Source: Phaseolus vulgaris
Lineage: Eukaryota > Streptophyta > Magnoliopsida > Fabales > Fabaceae
NCBI RefSeq assembly: GCF_000499845.2
Contig: NC_023749.2
Span: 39,784,368-39,848,367 of the forward strand
Length of the DNA: 64,000 bases
Direction of reading: 5' to 3'
Shown: positions 52,663-62,835 of the stretch, in pieces
Position numbering within the stretch: the first letter of the stretch is position 1
How the letters are laid out: each line of letters starts with the position of its first letter
Made by a program: the position numbers and the translations under genes
Notes under the pieces: model-generated
Seen by the model: only the letters and a program-made list of their open reading frames with translations
Databases searched by the model: none
What the model was told of the DNA's origin: nothing

Positions 52663-54947
52663 ATGACGCACCCGAACGCAAAGTCTGGTTCTCCCCCCAA
52701 GACCCCTAAGTCCAATTATAAAGCCTTCTATACATGGGCCCCCGACGAGCTTTTGAACGAGTGCACCAGCCTGACATCCTTTCAGGACCTGGAGAATCAT
52801 CGTGGGGACCCCCACTTGTATAACTTTAATGCCTTCTGCCGCACTCACGACGCACACATCTTCGTTCGTCCTGGCCGACCGGGGGAACCTGTGTGTATGG
52901 ATGACAGACCTAGAAAGGGGAGTCCCTTCTTCTTCATGTACCAGACGGTGTTTAAACGCGTTGGGGTGCGCCTCCCATTCACACCCTTTGAGAGGGAACT
53001 CCTTACTGAAATTAACACAGCCCCCGCCCAGCTCCATCCCAACAGCTGGGCATTCGTAAGGGGCTTCCAAATTCTCTGCGGGCACCTGGGCATCCTTCCT
53101 TCCGTGGATGTTTTCTTGCATTTCTTCGAAGTGAAGAAACAGGGGAAAAGCTTTTGGGTAAGCTTCTCCGGCATCGCGAGCAGGATCATCCTCTCCCTCT
53201 TCCATAACTCCTATAAGAACTGGAAAGGAAAATTCTTTAGGGTATGCAGCGCCAAGCACGACCCCACGGCCTTAGACGGCTTTCCCCTGTACTGGACGAA
53301 GCACCCTAAGCTGCTCAGGGCCAAAACCCTGGATGAGCTATCCCCTGCTGACAGGGAGGTGTGTAAGGCCTTGGCTGGCCTGGGGATCGTCTTTGCTACA
53401 TTGAAGCTCATCACGAGCGAATACAACGCTCACGCCCTAACCACATATTTTGGTATGGAGACCCTCCCCTTACCATCTTTCATTATCTGTACCTTACTAC
53501 CAGATGTTTGTTCCTCTGGCCTCTTTCACCTGTCTTCCATTATACCATGTGATTCGCGTCTCTCGTTTCTACGCGTTTTGTGATTTTGCATAATTGCTTT
53601 GGTTTTGACTTCTGCTGCTTGGTTTATTTGAATGTAGGATCGGTGATGGGCGCTTCCAAAAGGATGATGTTGGCGAAAGCGATAAAGGACGCTCGTGCTG
53701 CCAAAGCAGGCGCCTCTTCCGCCCCGGCTGCTGACCCGAACCCCCCATCAACCCTGCCTCTGCCACCACCGACCACTACCGAAACTCCACTAGGCTCATC
53801 TTCACCGTCCCCACATAGCCCTGAGGCGCTTCAGACTCCCGGCTCTCCTCTGCCCATTGCCGCTGTTCCTCTGGCCGTGGCCTCATCGTCGGCCCCAACT
53901 CCCCTCGACAAAGGGAAACGGGTCTTGGAGATCATATCCGACGATGAAGACTCGGATGGCCTGGCACCCTTCAAGAGGAGGAAATCTGCCAGGGTTCCCC
54001 TCCTACTAGAGGCGTCGCCCCAGGGAGAGGATTCTTTCAGGGACAACCCTCCCAGCGCTACTTCCCTTCCCCCCACAACCGTCCAAGAGGATATAGGCGA
54101 AGGCGCCGAGTCTGCTCCACCTCCGCCCCCGGCAGAGGTCTCTGCTTCTCCTGCCCCCGTCGCTACCGCCCCTGATTTTATCGCCATCCCTCCTCCAATT
54201 ATGCATCTGATGAGGGGCTTCAGTGGTTGAACAATGCCAGAGGGCTCCGACATGAAGGAGGGCATGCCTTTCTACTTGGGGGCCTTCTTGGCGGTGGCCC
54301 TTGAATGGCGCGCCCAGGCCAGAAATGTTGTTTTGCAAACTCAAACCCTCCAGGCCTTGGAAACAAGGTTTGCTGCCCTGGAGGAAAAGAAGGTTCTGGG
54401 ACGCCAAAACGATGCTTATCAAACCACCCTGAAGCAGGCACAAGAGTCCAGAGCAGAGGCTGAAAAACAATTGGCAGAGGCGATGGGGTTCCAGGCTGAC
54501 TTCTACACTCGCGAAGTCACTCTTCAAGTCCAAGTGACAGGCCTCGAGGGCATGGTCGAACCTTACGAGGAAGTTCAAGAGGACTTGAAGAGCCGATGCT
54601 GCGAGCAAGCTGACAAACTGGAACGGATGGAGGGGGAGATGGCTACCTAGGCCAAAGCTATGGGCCTTCTCCAGGTGGACTACGATAGACTGCAGGTCGA
54701 GGTCAGCCGGCTCCATGTGGAGAAGGAGGCTTTGGAGAAGCAGGTAGCTTCGGGGGACGCCACCATTGAGGAGCTAGAGAAGGACAAAAAGACCCTCATC
54801 CAGGACATGGCGGGCACTTTCGAGGAGGGATTCCAGGAGGCTCTGGCCCAAGTTGTCTGCATGAATCCGGGGATCGACATTTCCAACTGCGATTCCACTC
54901 ACCACATTGTTGATGGAAAAGTCGTGCCCCTGGAAATGGACGATTGA
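52663..54947 (+). pseudogene. antisense gene 1 (Transposase_28-like plus coiled coil), two stops
   Basis: Exon 52663-53452, intron 53453-53637 (TTG|GTATGG, ATGTAG|GATCG), exon 53638-54947; phase 1, about 699 codons. The first part has YKAFYTWAPDELLNE, then LPFTPFERELLTEINTAPAQ and LHPNSWAFVRGFQILCG, then DGFPLYWTKH. The second starts with a basic segment (GASKRMMLAKAIKDAR), a Pro-rich stretch, VLEIISDDEDSD followed by KRRKSARV, and a long coiled coil ending VDGKVVPLEMDD. VLEIIS plus acidic residues resembles a SUMO-interacting motif; KRRK a nuclear signal. In-frame TGA (54228-54230) and TAG (54648-54650, Gln expected) break it. Orthologous to the antisense gene of A. Confidence 0.8.
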
Positions 54948-55340
54948 ACCGCCACCCTCGATCATCACTTTACCCCTTTACACTTGTTTTAACCTTCTTT
55001 GATAAACTTGTAATTCTTTGAATTGTCTGTACTTTCGTTACAACTTTGAGTTTTTGCATGATTACTTTCGTGTCTTTGTGATATAGAATTCCGCCTGTGC
55101 GGTTTTACTTTTGTCCTTTGCCTTCACATGCTTCAGTTGTTTTGCCTGTACTATACCCGTTACGCGTCGATGCCTACGCCCATGGAGAGGCTTGTCTAAT
55201 GGGGCCGTATCGTCCATGGGGTGTCTCTAACACCAAGCGGTCCGTCCCTTGATTCTTAATGCCCGGCGCCCATGCCTAAGGAGAGGCCTGCTACAGCAGC
55301 GCCGTATCGTCCCCGGGTGTCTAAAATGCCGAGTGCTCTT
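54948..55340 (+). other. 3' flank of antisense gene 1, with two diverged repeats
   Basis: No frame. Two ~70-base related units with GCCCATG...GGAGAGGC and GTGTCT words (55175-55330) match 20890-21050 of B. Confidence 0.5.
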
Positions 55341-55690
55341 GGGGGGGGGGGGTCGTTCCCTCCATGGTCTTTCCTTCCCATAGGTATCGGGGAACAACCC
55401 TGCCAGTGATTCGCTGGCGTTTGGCGATCTCGTCTCCCTCCACAGTCTTTCCTACCTGTGGGTATCGGGGAGGCGACGCCAGTAACTAGCTTTGCCTTCT
55501 TCGATTTCGTCTCCCTCCGCAGTCTTTCCTACCTGTGGGTATCGGGGAGGCGGCACTACTGATATTTGGGTTGGCGACGCCCCTTGCGTCTTTCCTGGCG
55601 ACGCCCCGGGCGTCTCGTGCTGGCGTCGCCTTGGGTGTTATCTTTACCTTGGCATTGACTTTGACCTTGGCCCTGGTCGACGCCTGAGGA
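55341..55690 (+). repeat. poly-G run and ~75-base repeats, element D
   Basis: Twelve Gs at 55341-55352, then three units with TCTTTCCTACCTGTGGGTA or variants and GGCGACGCC, followed by more GGCGACGCC words and a W-box pair (TTGACTTTGACC near 55656). Confidence 0.8.
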
Positions 55691-56145
55691 CAGCGAAGAG
55701 CTCAAGGTTTCGCCTGCGCCATCCACGTGCGCTTCTTGTATGGCTGATGGGACGTTCAGTCATTCGACTTGGTCCTGACTCCTACTGTGCCCCTGACCCA
55801 CTCTCGACGGCGCATCGTACCATTGGGCATTCTGCCGATACGACGTTTTCTTATTTTAACCAGTGGTGCCCTGGGCCATCCTTCCATCTTCTGCCACGTG
55901 GCTCGATCGTGCGGTGCATCCATTCGCGTCGATTAGCGCTATAACTGCAATACTTCCATTTACATCGTTTGGCGCTCTAACCGCAATATTTGATTCTTTA
56001 AAGCTTTGAAACTGTCCTCATCATTTCTGCGCTTTTCGTAACCTACTTGCACCCTTTCTCTTCTCACGAAGAGTTCTTCCAGTGTTCGTTCCCACCAGCG
56101 TTTTACCCTTGCCAAAACTTCAAACCTCCCTGATTCTGTTCAAGA
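55691..56145 (+). promoter_or_regulatory. upstream region of antisense gene 2, element D
   Basis: CACGTG cores near 55724 and 55895 (GCCACGTGGC), matching the B arrangement, then a pyrimidine-rich leader to the ATG at 56146. Confidence 0.45.
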
Positions 56146-57110
56146 ATGTCTTCTCGTTCTACTCCCCCAGGGTCAACCCCAAGGACCTGTATCCTTGGGC
56201 TTCGAAGGAGCTTCTTGACGAATGCTCCTGCTTACTCTCCACCAGGGCCATAAGGGAACACAAAGGGGATTCATGCTCCTATAATCATCGTGCCTTCGCG
56301 AGGAGGCACAACGACGACATTGTTGTGCTCCCTTGCACTCTAGGGGAGCCAGTGTGTGGAGACGAACGGGCCAACGACGGGGTCCCCTTCTTTTACTTCT
56401 ATCAAGTGGTTTTCAAAACCATCCGCGTGCGCCTACCCTTCTCCAGGTTTGAGAAGGAACTGCTGACGGAGATCAATGCCGCTCCGGCCCAGTTATATCC
56501 CAACAGCTGGGCTTTTGTCAAGGCCTTTGACATCCTTTTCGGGTTTCTGGGTTGTGCACCCTCGGTCGAGATCTTTCTTCACTTCTTCGAGGTGAAGAGG
56601 CAAAGGCACAACCTCTGGGTAACTCTCAGTAACGTTCCTGGCAGAGTTCTCCTGACCCCCTTCCAAAACTCCTTCACTGGGTGGAAAGGCCGGTTCTTCA
56701 AGATCTGCTGCTCTGACCTCGTTCCCTCCGCCCTGGATGGTTCTCCACTGTACTGGGTGAGGGAGACGAGGGCCCTCAAATCCAAACCCTTCAAGAAGCT
56801 GGCCCCAAATGACCAGGTGGTTTGCCGGATTCTTGCTGAGGCGGGAGGTTTTGACTCCGCCACCTTGATCAGTTTGGAGTTCAACGCTGGAACTCTCGAA
56901 AAGTATATAGGTATGAGTCACTGCCCTAGGAACTTCCGCCTTTATTGTTCTCTATCTGGGTGTGTTTTGCTCCATGGTGTCTCTGACACGTTCATCTTCC
57001 TTGGTGCAGGTTCGAAAATAAACCAAGAACGGAGGACACGACTTACCCGAGCTCTGCGGACTGAGGGCGGGGCTTCGTCTTCTTCCCGTGCTGACGCCGA
57101 TGGCCACTGA
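56146..57110 (+). pseudogene. antisense gene 2 (Transposase_28-like), start frameshifted
   Basis: Exon 1 to 56910, intron 56911-57009 (ATAG|GTATGA, GGTGCAG|GTTCG), exon 2 57010-57110. The body reads KDLYPWASKELLDE, LPFSRFEKELLTEINAAPAQ, LYPNSWAFVKAFDILFGFLG and a tail KINQERRTRLTRALR. The ATG at 56146 (shared with B) is out of frame because one base is missing near the CCCCCAGG run at ~56166, so a start is lost. The 99-base intron happens to keep the frame open even unspliced. Otherwise the reading frame is intact and very close to the B copy. Confidence 0.78.
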
Positions 57111-57499
57111 AAAGTTGTTCGTTTGTGTTTTTGTATGAGTTTTAATGTTTTCCCTATTCGCATTACTCCCATTTGTATCGAACACTGCTTGTAACATCAA
57201 CTTTACTATACCATATTTGGTTTTTGTAACGCCGCTTTACTTTGCATACGTCTCATATATTGTGCGCTTTCCCTCCGTCGTGTTTCTTAGCGGCGCCTGC
57301 ACTCAGGCGACACCTTTCTTCTTGGCGACGCCTTTCTTCTTGGCGACGCCTTCATTCTTGGCGACGCCTTAGTTCTTGGCGACGCCTTCTTTCTTGGCGA
57401 CGCCTTTGGCTACTTCAAACGGAGAAAGATAAGGACTGAAAACCAGGGCACAGTTTTTTCTCGAACTTGTTTTTTCTTTTATTTGGGTGACCTCATTAA
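57111..57499 (+). repeat. 3' flank of antisense gene 2 with GGCGACGCC tandem words
   Basis: 57290-57410 holds a run of TTCTTGGCGACGCC-type units spaced 17-18 bases. No gene. Confidence 0.7.
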
Positions 57500-57530
57500 A
57501 AAACCCCGGAAAGGGAAAAAGAGCGTCCCC
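57500..57530 (-). terminator. conserved post-pol hairpin, element D
   Basis: CCCCGGAAAGGG at 57504-57515 between A-rich flanks, about 50 bases after the pol stop; counterpart of the elements in A and B. Confidence 0.45.
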
Positions 57531-57565
57531 TTTAACAAGACTGTTACATAGCTACTTTACATAAG

Positions 57566-60536
57566 TCAACTAAAATAAAACATTAGATTGGCTACATTCC
57601 AACTGCGCGGGATGGGACCTCCTTCCAAGGTCTCTAGGCTGTACGAACCATTGCCCTTAGCCTCGGTAACTCTGAAGGGTCCGGTCCATTTGGGAGACAG
57701 CTTATTCTCCAACTCGTATGGGTGGGCTTTCCTCATAACTAGGTCGCCAATCTGAAACTGTCGCGGCTTTACCTTAGAGCTATATTGTCGCTCTACTCTT
57801 CTCTTCACCGCTTCAGCTTTTATTGTGGCTTCTTCCCTGCCTTCGTCTAATAGATCCAGGTTTACCCGCCTTTCTTCATTGGATTCCTCCACCACAAAGT
57901 TTTGGAAACGTGGTGAGCTTTCATGTATCTCTACCGGGATCATCGCGTCCGACCCATACACCAAACTAAAAGGCGTCTCCATGGTAGAAGATTGGGGCGT
58001 GGTGTGGTATGCCCATACGATCCTTGGAACTTCCTCCGCCCACGCCCCTTTGGCCTTCTCTAACCTTCTCTTTAACCCCCTCATCAAGACTTTGTTTGCT
58101 GACTCCACTTGCCCGTTGGTCTGGGGGTGTTCGACTGATGCGAACACTTGCTTGATACCTACCTCAGCGCACAGATTTCTCAACTGCTGACTGGCAAACT
58201 GGGTCCCGTTATCGGATATCAAGCGCCTAGGTACGCCAAAGCGGCACACAATGTTCTTCCACACAAAGTGTTGTACCTTGTGCGCAGTGATCTATGCCAC
58301 GGGCTCTGCCTCTATCCACTTGGTGAAGTACTCGATGACAACGATCAAATACTTCATCTGCCTTATTGCTAGTGGGAACGGGCCCAGGATGTCGATTCCC
58401 CATGTATGAAAAGGCCACAGGCTATATATGGATCGCAGTTCTTCTGGCGGCGCCTTGTGCCAGTCAGCGTGCTTTTGGCATTGCCTGCAGCGGTAAGCGT
58501 GTCGCGCGCAGTCCTCTTTTACTGTTGGCCAGAAGAACCCTGCGCGTATCACCTTGGAGGCTAAGGACCTTCCTCCTACGTGGCTCCTGCAAATGCCTTC
58601 GTGGAGCTCCGCCATTATCCTGGTACACTCATCGCCACTTACACACGTTAGGATAGGGTGAGTGAAACCGTGCCTAACAACACTCCATCCACCAGAGTAT
58701 ATCTTGCGGCATTTCTCTTGACCTTCTTACCCTCTTCCGGCTCAACTGGGAGAGCCCCATCCGCCAGGTACCGTTTGTATGGCGTCATCCAGGTGTCTCC
58801 CTCGGTTAGGACACATACCTGCATTTGTCTTCCTTCTTCAGGCATATCCACGTACGTGCTGATGCGGGGCGTCTTCAGCGTATCTTGGGTCAGAGAGCGA
58901 TGATTCCTTGGACTCTCTCTTGATGTACAGATCTGGAGGACATCCACCCTGTTATCTTCCACGAATTTACGCGGAGCTTTGAGTGTCTCTTGGATTACTG
59001 TCCTCTATCTACCCCCTTGCCTGAGCTGGCCAGCTTGGCAAGCAGGTCAGCTCTGGCATTCTGCTCCCTTGGGACATGTATCAGCTCAAGAGCGTTAAAT
59101 GCTCCCTTCAATAGTTGGACGTATCTAAGATACACCGCCATTTGTGGGTCCTTCGCCTGGAACTCACCCGACACCTTCCCCGTAATCAGCTGGGAATCGC
59201 TTTTCACCAGGAGGTTCTGCACGCCCATCTCCTTGGCCAGGAGCATTCCTGCTATCAGGGCTTCGTATTCCGCCTGATTATTACTTGCCTTGAAGGCGAA
59301 GCGCAGAGCTTGCTCAATGAGTACGCCGTTGGGTCCCTCCAAGACTATTCCCGCGCAACTCCCTTGTTGGTTGGAAGAGCCATCAACCGAGAGTAGCCAC
59401 TGCGAGCCCACTTCCACCTCTTGCTCACCTCCGAGCGAGAGTTCCGCTATAAAATCGGCGTACACTTGCCCTTTGATGGATCCTCTAGGCTCATACTGAA
59501 TGTCGAATTCTGACAGCTCCACCGCCCAGCGTACCATTCTTCCCGCCACGTCAGGCTTCTGCAGCACCTTCTGTATAGGGAGGTTTGTCATCACTACCAC
59601 CGTAAAGCTGTGGAAGTAATGACGGAGCCTCCTGGCTGAAAACACCACTGCTAATGCTGCCTTCTCTAGCGCCTGGTATCTCGTCTCAGCGCCTTGTAAT
59701 GCCTTGCTCACGAAATAGATGGGCTTTTGACTCTGGTCCTGCTCTTGGACTAACAAAGAGCTGATAGCCCGCTCCGTTACCGTAAAATATAGCCGAAGGG
59801 GCACACCTGTTACCGGTTTGCAGAGGATCGGTGGCGTCGCCAGGTACTCCTTTAACTTAATAAAAGCCGCTTCGCATTCGTCAGTCCATGCAAAGCGACT
59901 ATTTCTCTTGAGGCATTGGAAATATGGGTGCCCCTTCTCTCCCCCGGCGGAAACAAACCTTGAGAGTGCCGCCATCCGCCCTGTCAGCTGCTATACTTCC
60001 TTCACCGACGTCGGGCTTCGCATGGCGATAATCGCTGCGCATTTGTCGGGGTTCGCTTTTATCCCCCTCTCGGTGAGCATAAAACCCAAGAACTTACCGG
60101 CCTCTACCCCGAAGACACACTTCTCAGGGTTCAACTTGAGGCGGTACTTGGATATTGTGACGAACAACTCCTCCAGGTCCGCCGTGTGCTGTGCCCTATC
60201 CGGCGACGCCACCACCATGTCATCTACATAGGCGTACACATTCCTTCCTAGCATGGGCGCCAGGTCCTTGTCCATTAACTTTTGGTACGTGGCGCCCGCG
60301 TTTTTCAGCCCAAAAGGCATCACCTTATAACAGTAACTGCAAGTCTTAGTCATGAATGCAGTTTTACTCTCATCTCTCGGGTGCATCTTGATCTGGTTGT
60401 ACCCTAAGACTGCGTCCAGGAAACTCAGCACCTTACTGCCGGATGCACTATCCACCAACGCGTCGATGCTGGGCAGTGGGTACGAGTCCTTCGGGCACGC
60501 CTTATTCAAGTCCGTGAAGTCCACTGGTTACCTAGG
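57566..60536 (-). pseudogene. pol of Tat element D (reverse transcriptase to integrase), 5'-truncated
   Basis: Enters at 60536 within reverse transcriptase (VDFTDLNKACPKDSY). YVDDMV is kept (about 60215). TAG at 59991-59993 replaces Gln in KEVQQLTGR. RNase H (LEKAALAVVFSARRLRHY) and archaeal-type RNase H (LSVDGSSNQQGS) run to a one-base loss near 59012 in a G run. A further frameshift lies near 58668 before HGFTH. Integrase has HEGICRSH, CRQC and GIDILGPF; TAG at 58292-58294 replaces Gln of PVAQITAHK; the remaining 232 codons (58264-57566) with SDNGTQF, QVESANK and KWTGPFRV are open. Confidence 0.9.
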
Positions 60537-60542
60537 ATTCTT

Positions 60543-61750
60543 GCGCGACCTCAACCGTCAGCTAGGGACTCCTTCCCACTGGTTACCTGTGGATTCTTGC
60601 AAAGAAGGACAAAAGGGCGCCCTAGCGGCCGTTTGCACTCTGACGCTCAAGTCAGCCAGCAAGAAACACCAAAAACTATGCACCTCCGTATCGGAGCACC
60701 GCGTATGGCACTCTAAAGGTGGTAAAAAGGAAACTGTGTCTAGTGTATATTTTCTCCTTCTGGCCAAAATCTTTCCCTAGTCCCTTGTCCAAAACCTCAA
60801 GGCTCGAGCAAGCAACTAGAGTGTTTCGGGAAAATTAGCCAAAAGTTCCAACCCTGTTTCCAACATTCTCGGCGCTATTTAAACTGCCCAAGCATTTAAA
60901 GCGCCTTAAAGCGCTTTTAATCATAAAACGTAACGCACTTAATTAACGCGTCTAATTAGAAAACGTAGCGCATTTAAGACGTTGAAACGCTTGGGAGCCT
61001 TTATAGTACCTTAAACGCTCGAAACAGAAACTATATTGAATGACTTTAATTACCTGGTACATGTCTAAATGGTGTTTCTATTCTGACCTGGCTGTCGTAC
61101 ACGTGGAGGGCTTCACAGCGCCGTGACCCCATCTGGGGACGTTTCTGCCCATCTGGGGACGTTTCTACGTGTGAGTCCTCATGCTTGGGAGTGCTACTGC
61201 GCAAGGGGTGACTTTTTGGGTGCCAACTCATGCCCCCAATCATCTAGTCACTCACTTTGAGAGCGTATCTGTCTTCCTCTCGTACCCTGCACCTAGCTAC
61301 CCTGGGCGTGACCCTCCCCTTGAGTCGTATCTGTCCCAAAGGCGTCTCTGAGGCGGCAGGGGTACTTCACGAGTCAGGCTGCCCTACACTGGTGCTATCA
61401 CTATGGCCTTGAAGCCACATTTTCCTTCTCTTTATCACTGCCCCGGATCATCGGGACCTGAGGCCTTCCCACGGCGTCGCTCCCTCCATGGTCTTTCCTA
61501 CCCATGGGTACCGGGGAACCACACTGTGATTGCCTTGCCTTAGCGATATTTGATCTTGGCGACGCCCTGGTTGGGCGACGCCTTCACCTAGGCGACGCCT
61601 TGCCTTGGCGACGCCTTGCCTTGGCGACGCTTCCTCTTGGCGACGCTGGAACTTGGCGTCTCTTCACCTAGGCGACGCCTTGTGTTGACTTTGACTCCAG
61701 GCGTTGACTTTGACCTTGACTTTGTCAACGCCCGGATACGGGACGGTACA
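60543..61750 (-). repeat. 5' LTR of Tat element D, internal end truncated
   Basis: Starts TGTACCGTCCCG at 61750. The last ~30 bases are missing; instead about 20 bases (CTGGTTACCTAGGATTCTTG, 60523-60542) resemble an LTR-internal segment before the reverse transcriptase remnant begins. Confidence 0.9.
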
Positions 61751-61755
61751 TTTCA

Positions 61756-62835
61756 AGAACTCACCAAAACTTGCGCCAATACACCAAAACTCATATGGAA
61801 GTCCATTTCTTGCCAATTGAACCGATTAAAATGCTTAAGAATGCAAGTGAACCGATTAAAAAGCTGACAATTGAAATGCACCGAACAAAAGTAAGCAAGA
61901 ATGAAGATGAACCGTTTAAACTCAGCAAGGAAGAAGATGAACCGAACAAAATGTGAATTAAAGGTAAAGCACCGAATAGAATTGCAAGAAAAGGCCTAAG
62001 ACATGTTTTATGAGTTCAAATGGACATGGAAATGGAAGTAAAGGATGGAGAAGAGAGAAGACTTATGAGGTTGAAGAACTTGGTTGATGAACACGCCACT
62101 TCAAGTGTGAATGCTCCAAGATAAGTGTGAATTGCCGCCACTTGAGGGAACCAAAGCTCTCAAGATGAGACTAGGAAGAGGAGAAGTCAAATCTCACTCA
62201 CTCAATCACCAATTTGGGAGAGTTTTGTTACTTCAAATATCAATTCTGTTATTTGAAGGACCTAAGCCCTCCTTTTATAGGAGCAAGGGTCGGTCATGAA
62301 GCTACAAGGCTTACACTACAAGCTAACAAAACGTCCTCTTTCACTCACTTCTCACGCCTATAGTGAGTCATGAAGAGTTATCTTCTAGAACATTCTAAAC
62401 TAAAGCCTAAAGATGCTTTACAAAAGAAGTATCTAATGTTTCCCTCTAAGCACCTTCCTAAAAACTATATATTTAAACATTCTACAAAAGACACTATAAA
62501 AAGAGAAAACATTCTACCACTACTTCCTAATTCTTTAAACTTGCTCCTTGTAAGCCTTTGAGGTAGGCTAATGTCTTCTTGAGCCTCTTCAACTTCGGCC
62601 TATACTTCCTCTTGATCTTGATTTTCGGCCTCTATCTCTTCTTGATCTTGATCTCCATCAGAACCTCACATCCTTTAGGAATCCATTTCATGTAGCCTCT
62701 AGGAACAGAGAATTTTCTTATTTTGCATAATCTAACTGAATGGCCATTTTTCCTGCAATAAAAGCATGTAAACCCTATACTTCCTCTTGATTTTGATTTT
62801 CGGCCTCTATCTCTTCTTGATCTTGATCTCCATCA
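61756..62835 (-). repeat. main part of the 3' LTR of chromovirus C3
   Basis: Continues the LTR interrupted at 50695. It ends (element start) TGATGGAGATCAAG at 62835. A 60-base terminal segment occurs twice (62601-62660 and 62776-62835, one difference) around a 115-base foreign piece. Confidence 0.8.
62661..62775 (-). pseudogene. captured copia-type Gag zinc-knuckle fragment
   Basis: On the minus strand the frame reads CFYCRKNGHSVRLC, a complete CX2CX4HX4C knuckle, followed by KIRKFSVPRGYMKWIPKG, a pattern I associate with Sirevirus/Tnt-type Gag. It sits inside the C3 LTR between two copies of the LTR's first 60 bases and has no start or continuation. It is a captured fragment rather than part of the chromovirus. 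Confidence 0.65.

Larger units (their letters stand above)
50696..61750 (-). mobile_element. Ty3 Tat-lineage retrotransposon D, gag deleted
   Basis: 11,055 bp with the duplication TTTCA (50691-50695, 61751-61755). 3' LTR 50696-51919, 5' LTR about 60543-61750 lacking its last ~30 bases. gag, protease, primer site and the start of reverse transcriptase are missing, but the rest of pol and two antisense genes are present. Same family as B and E. It keeps the most complete antisense region in the window. Confidence 0.95.
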
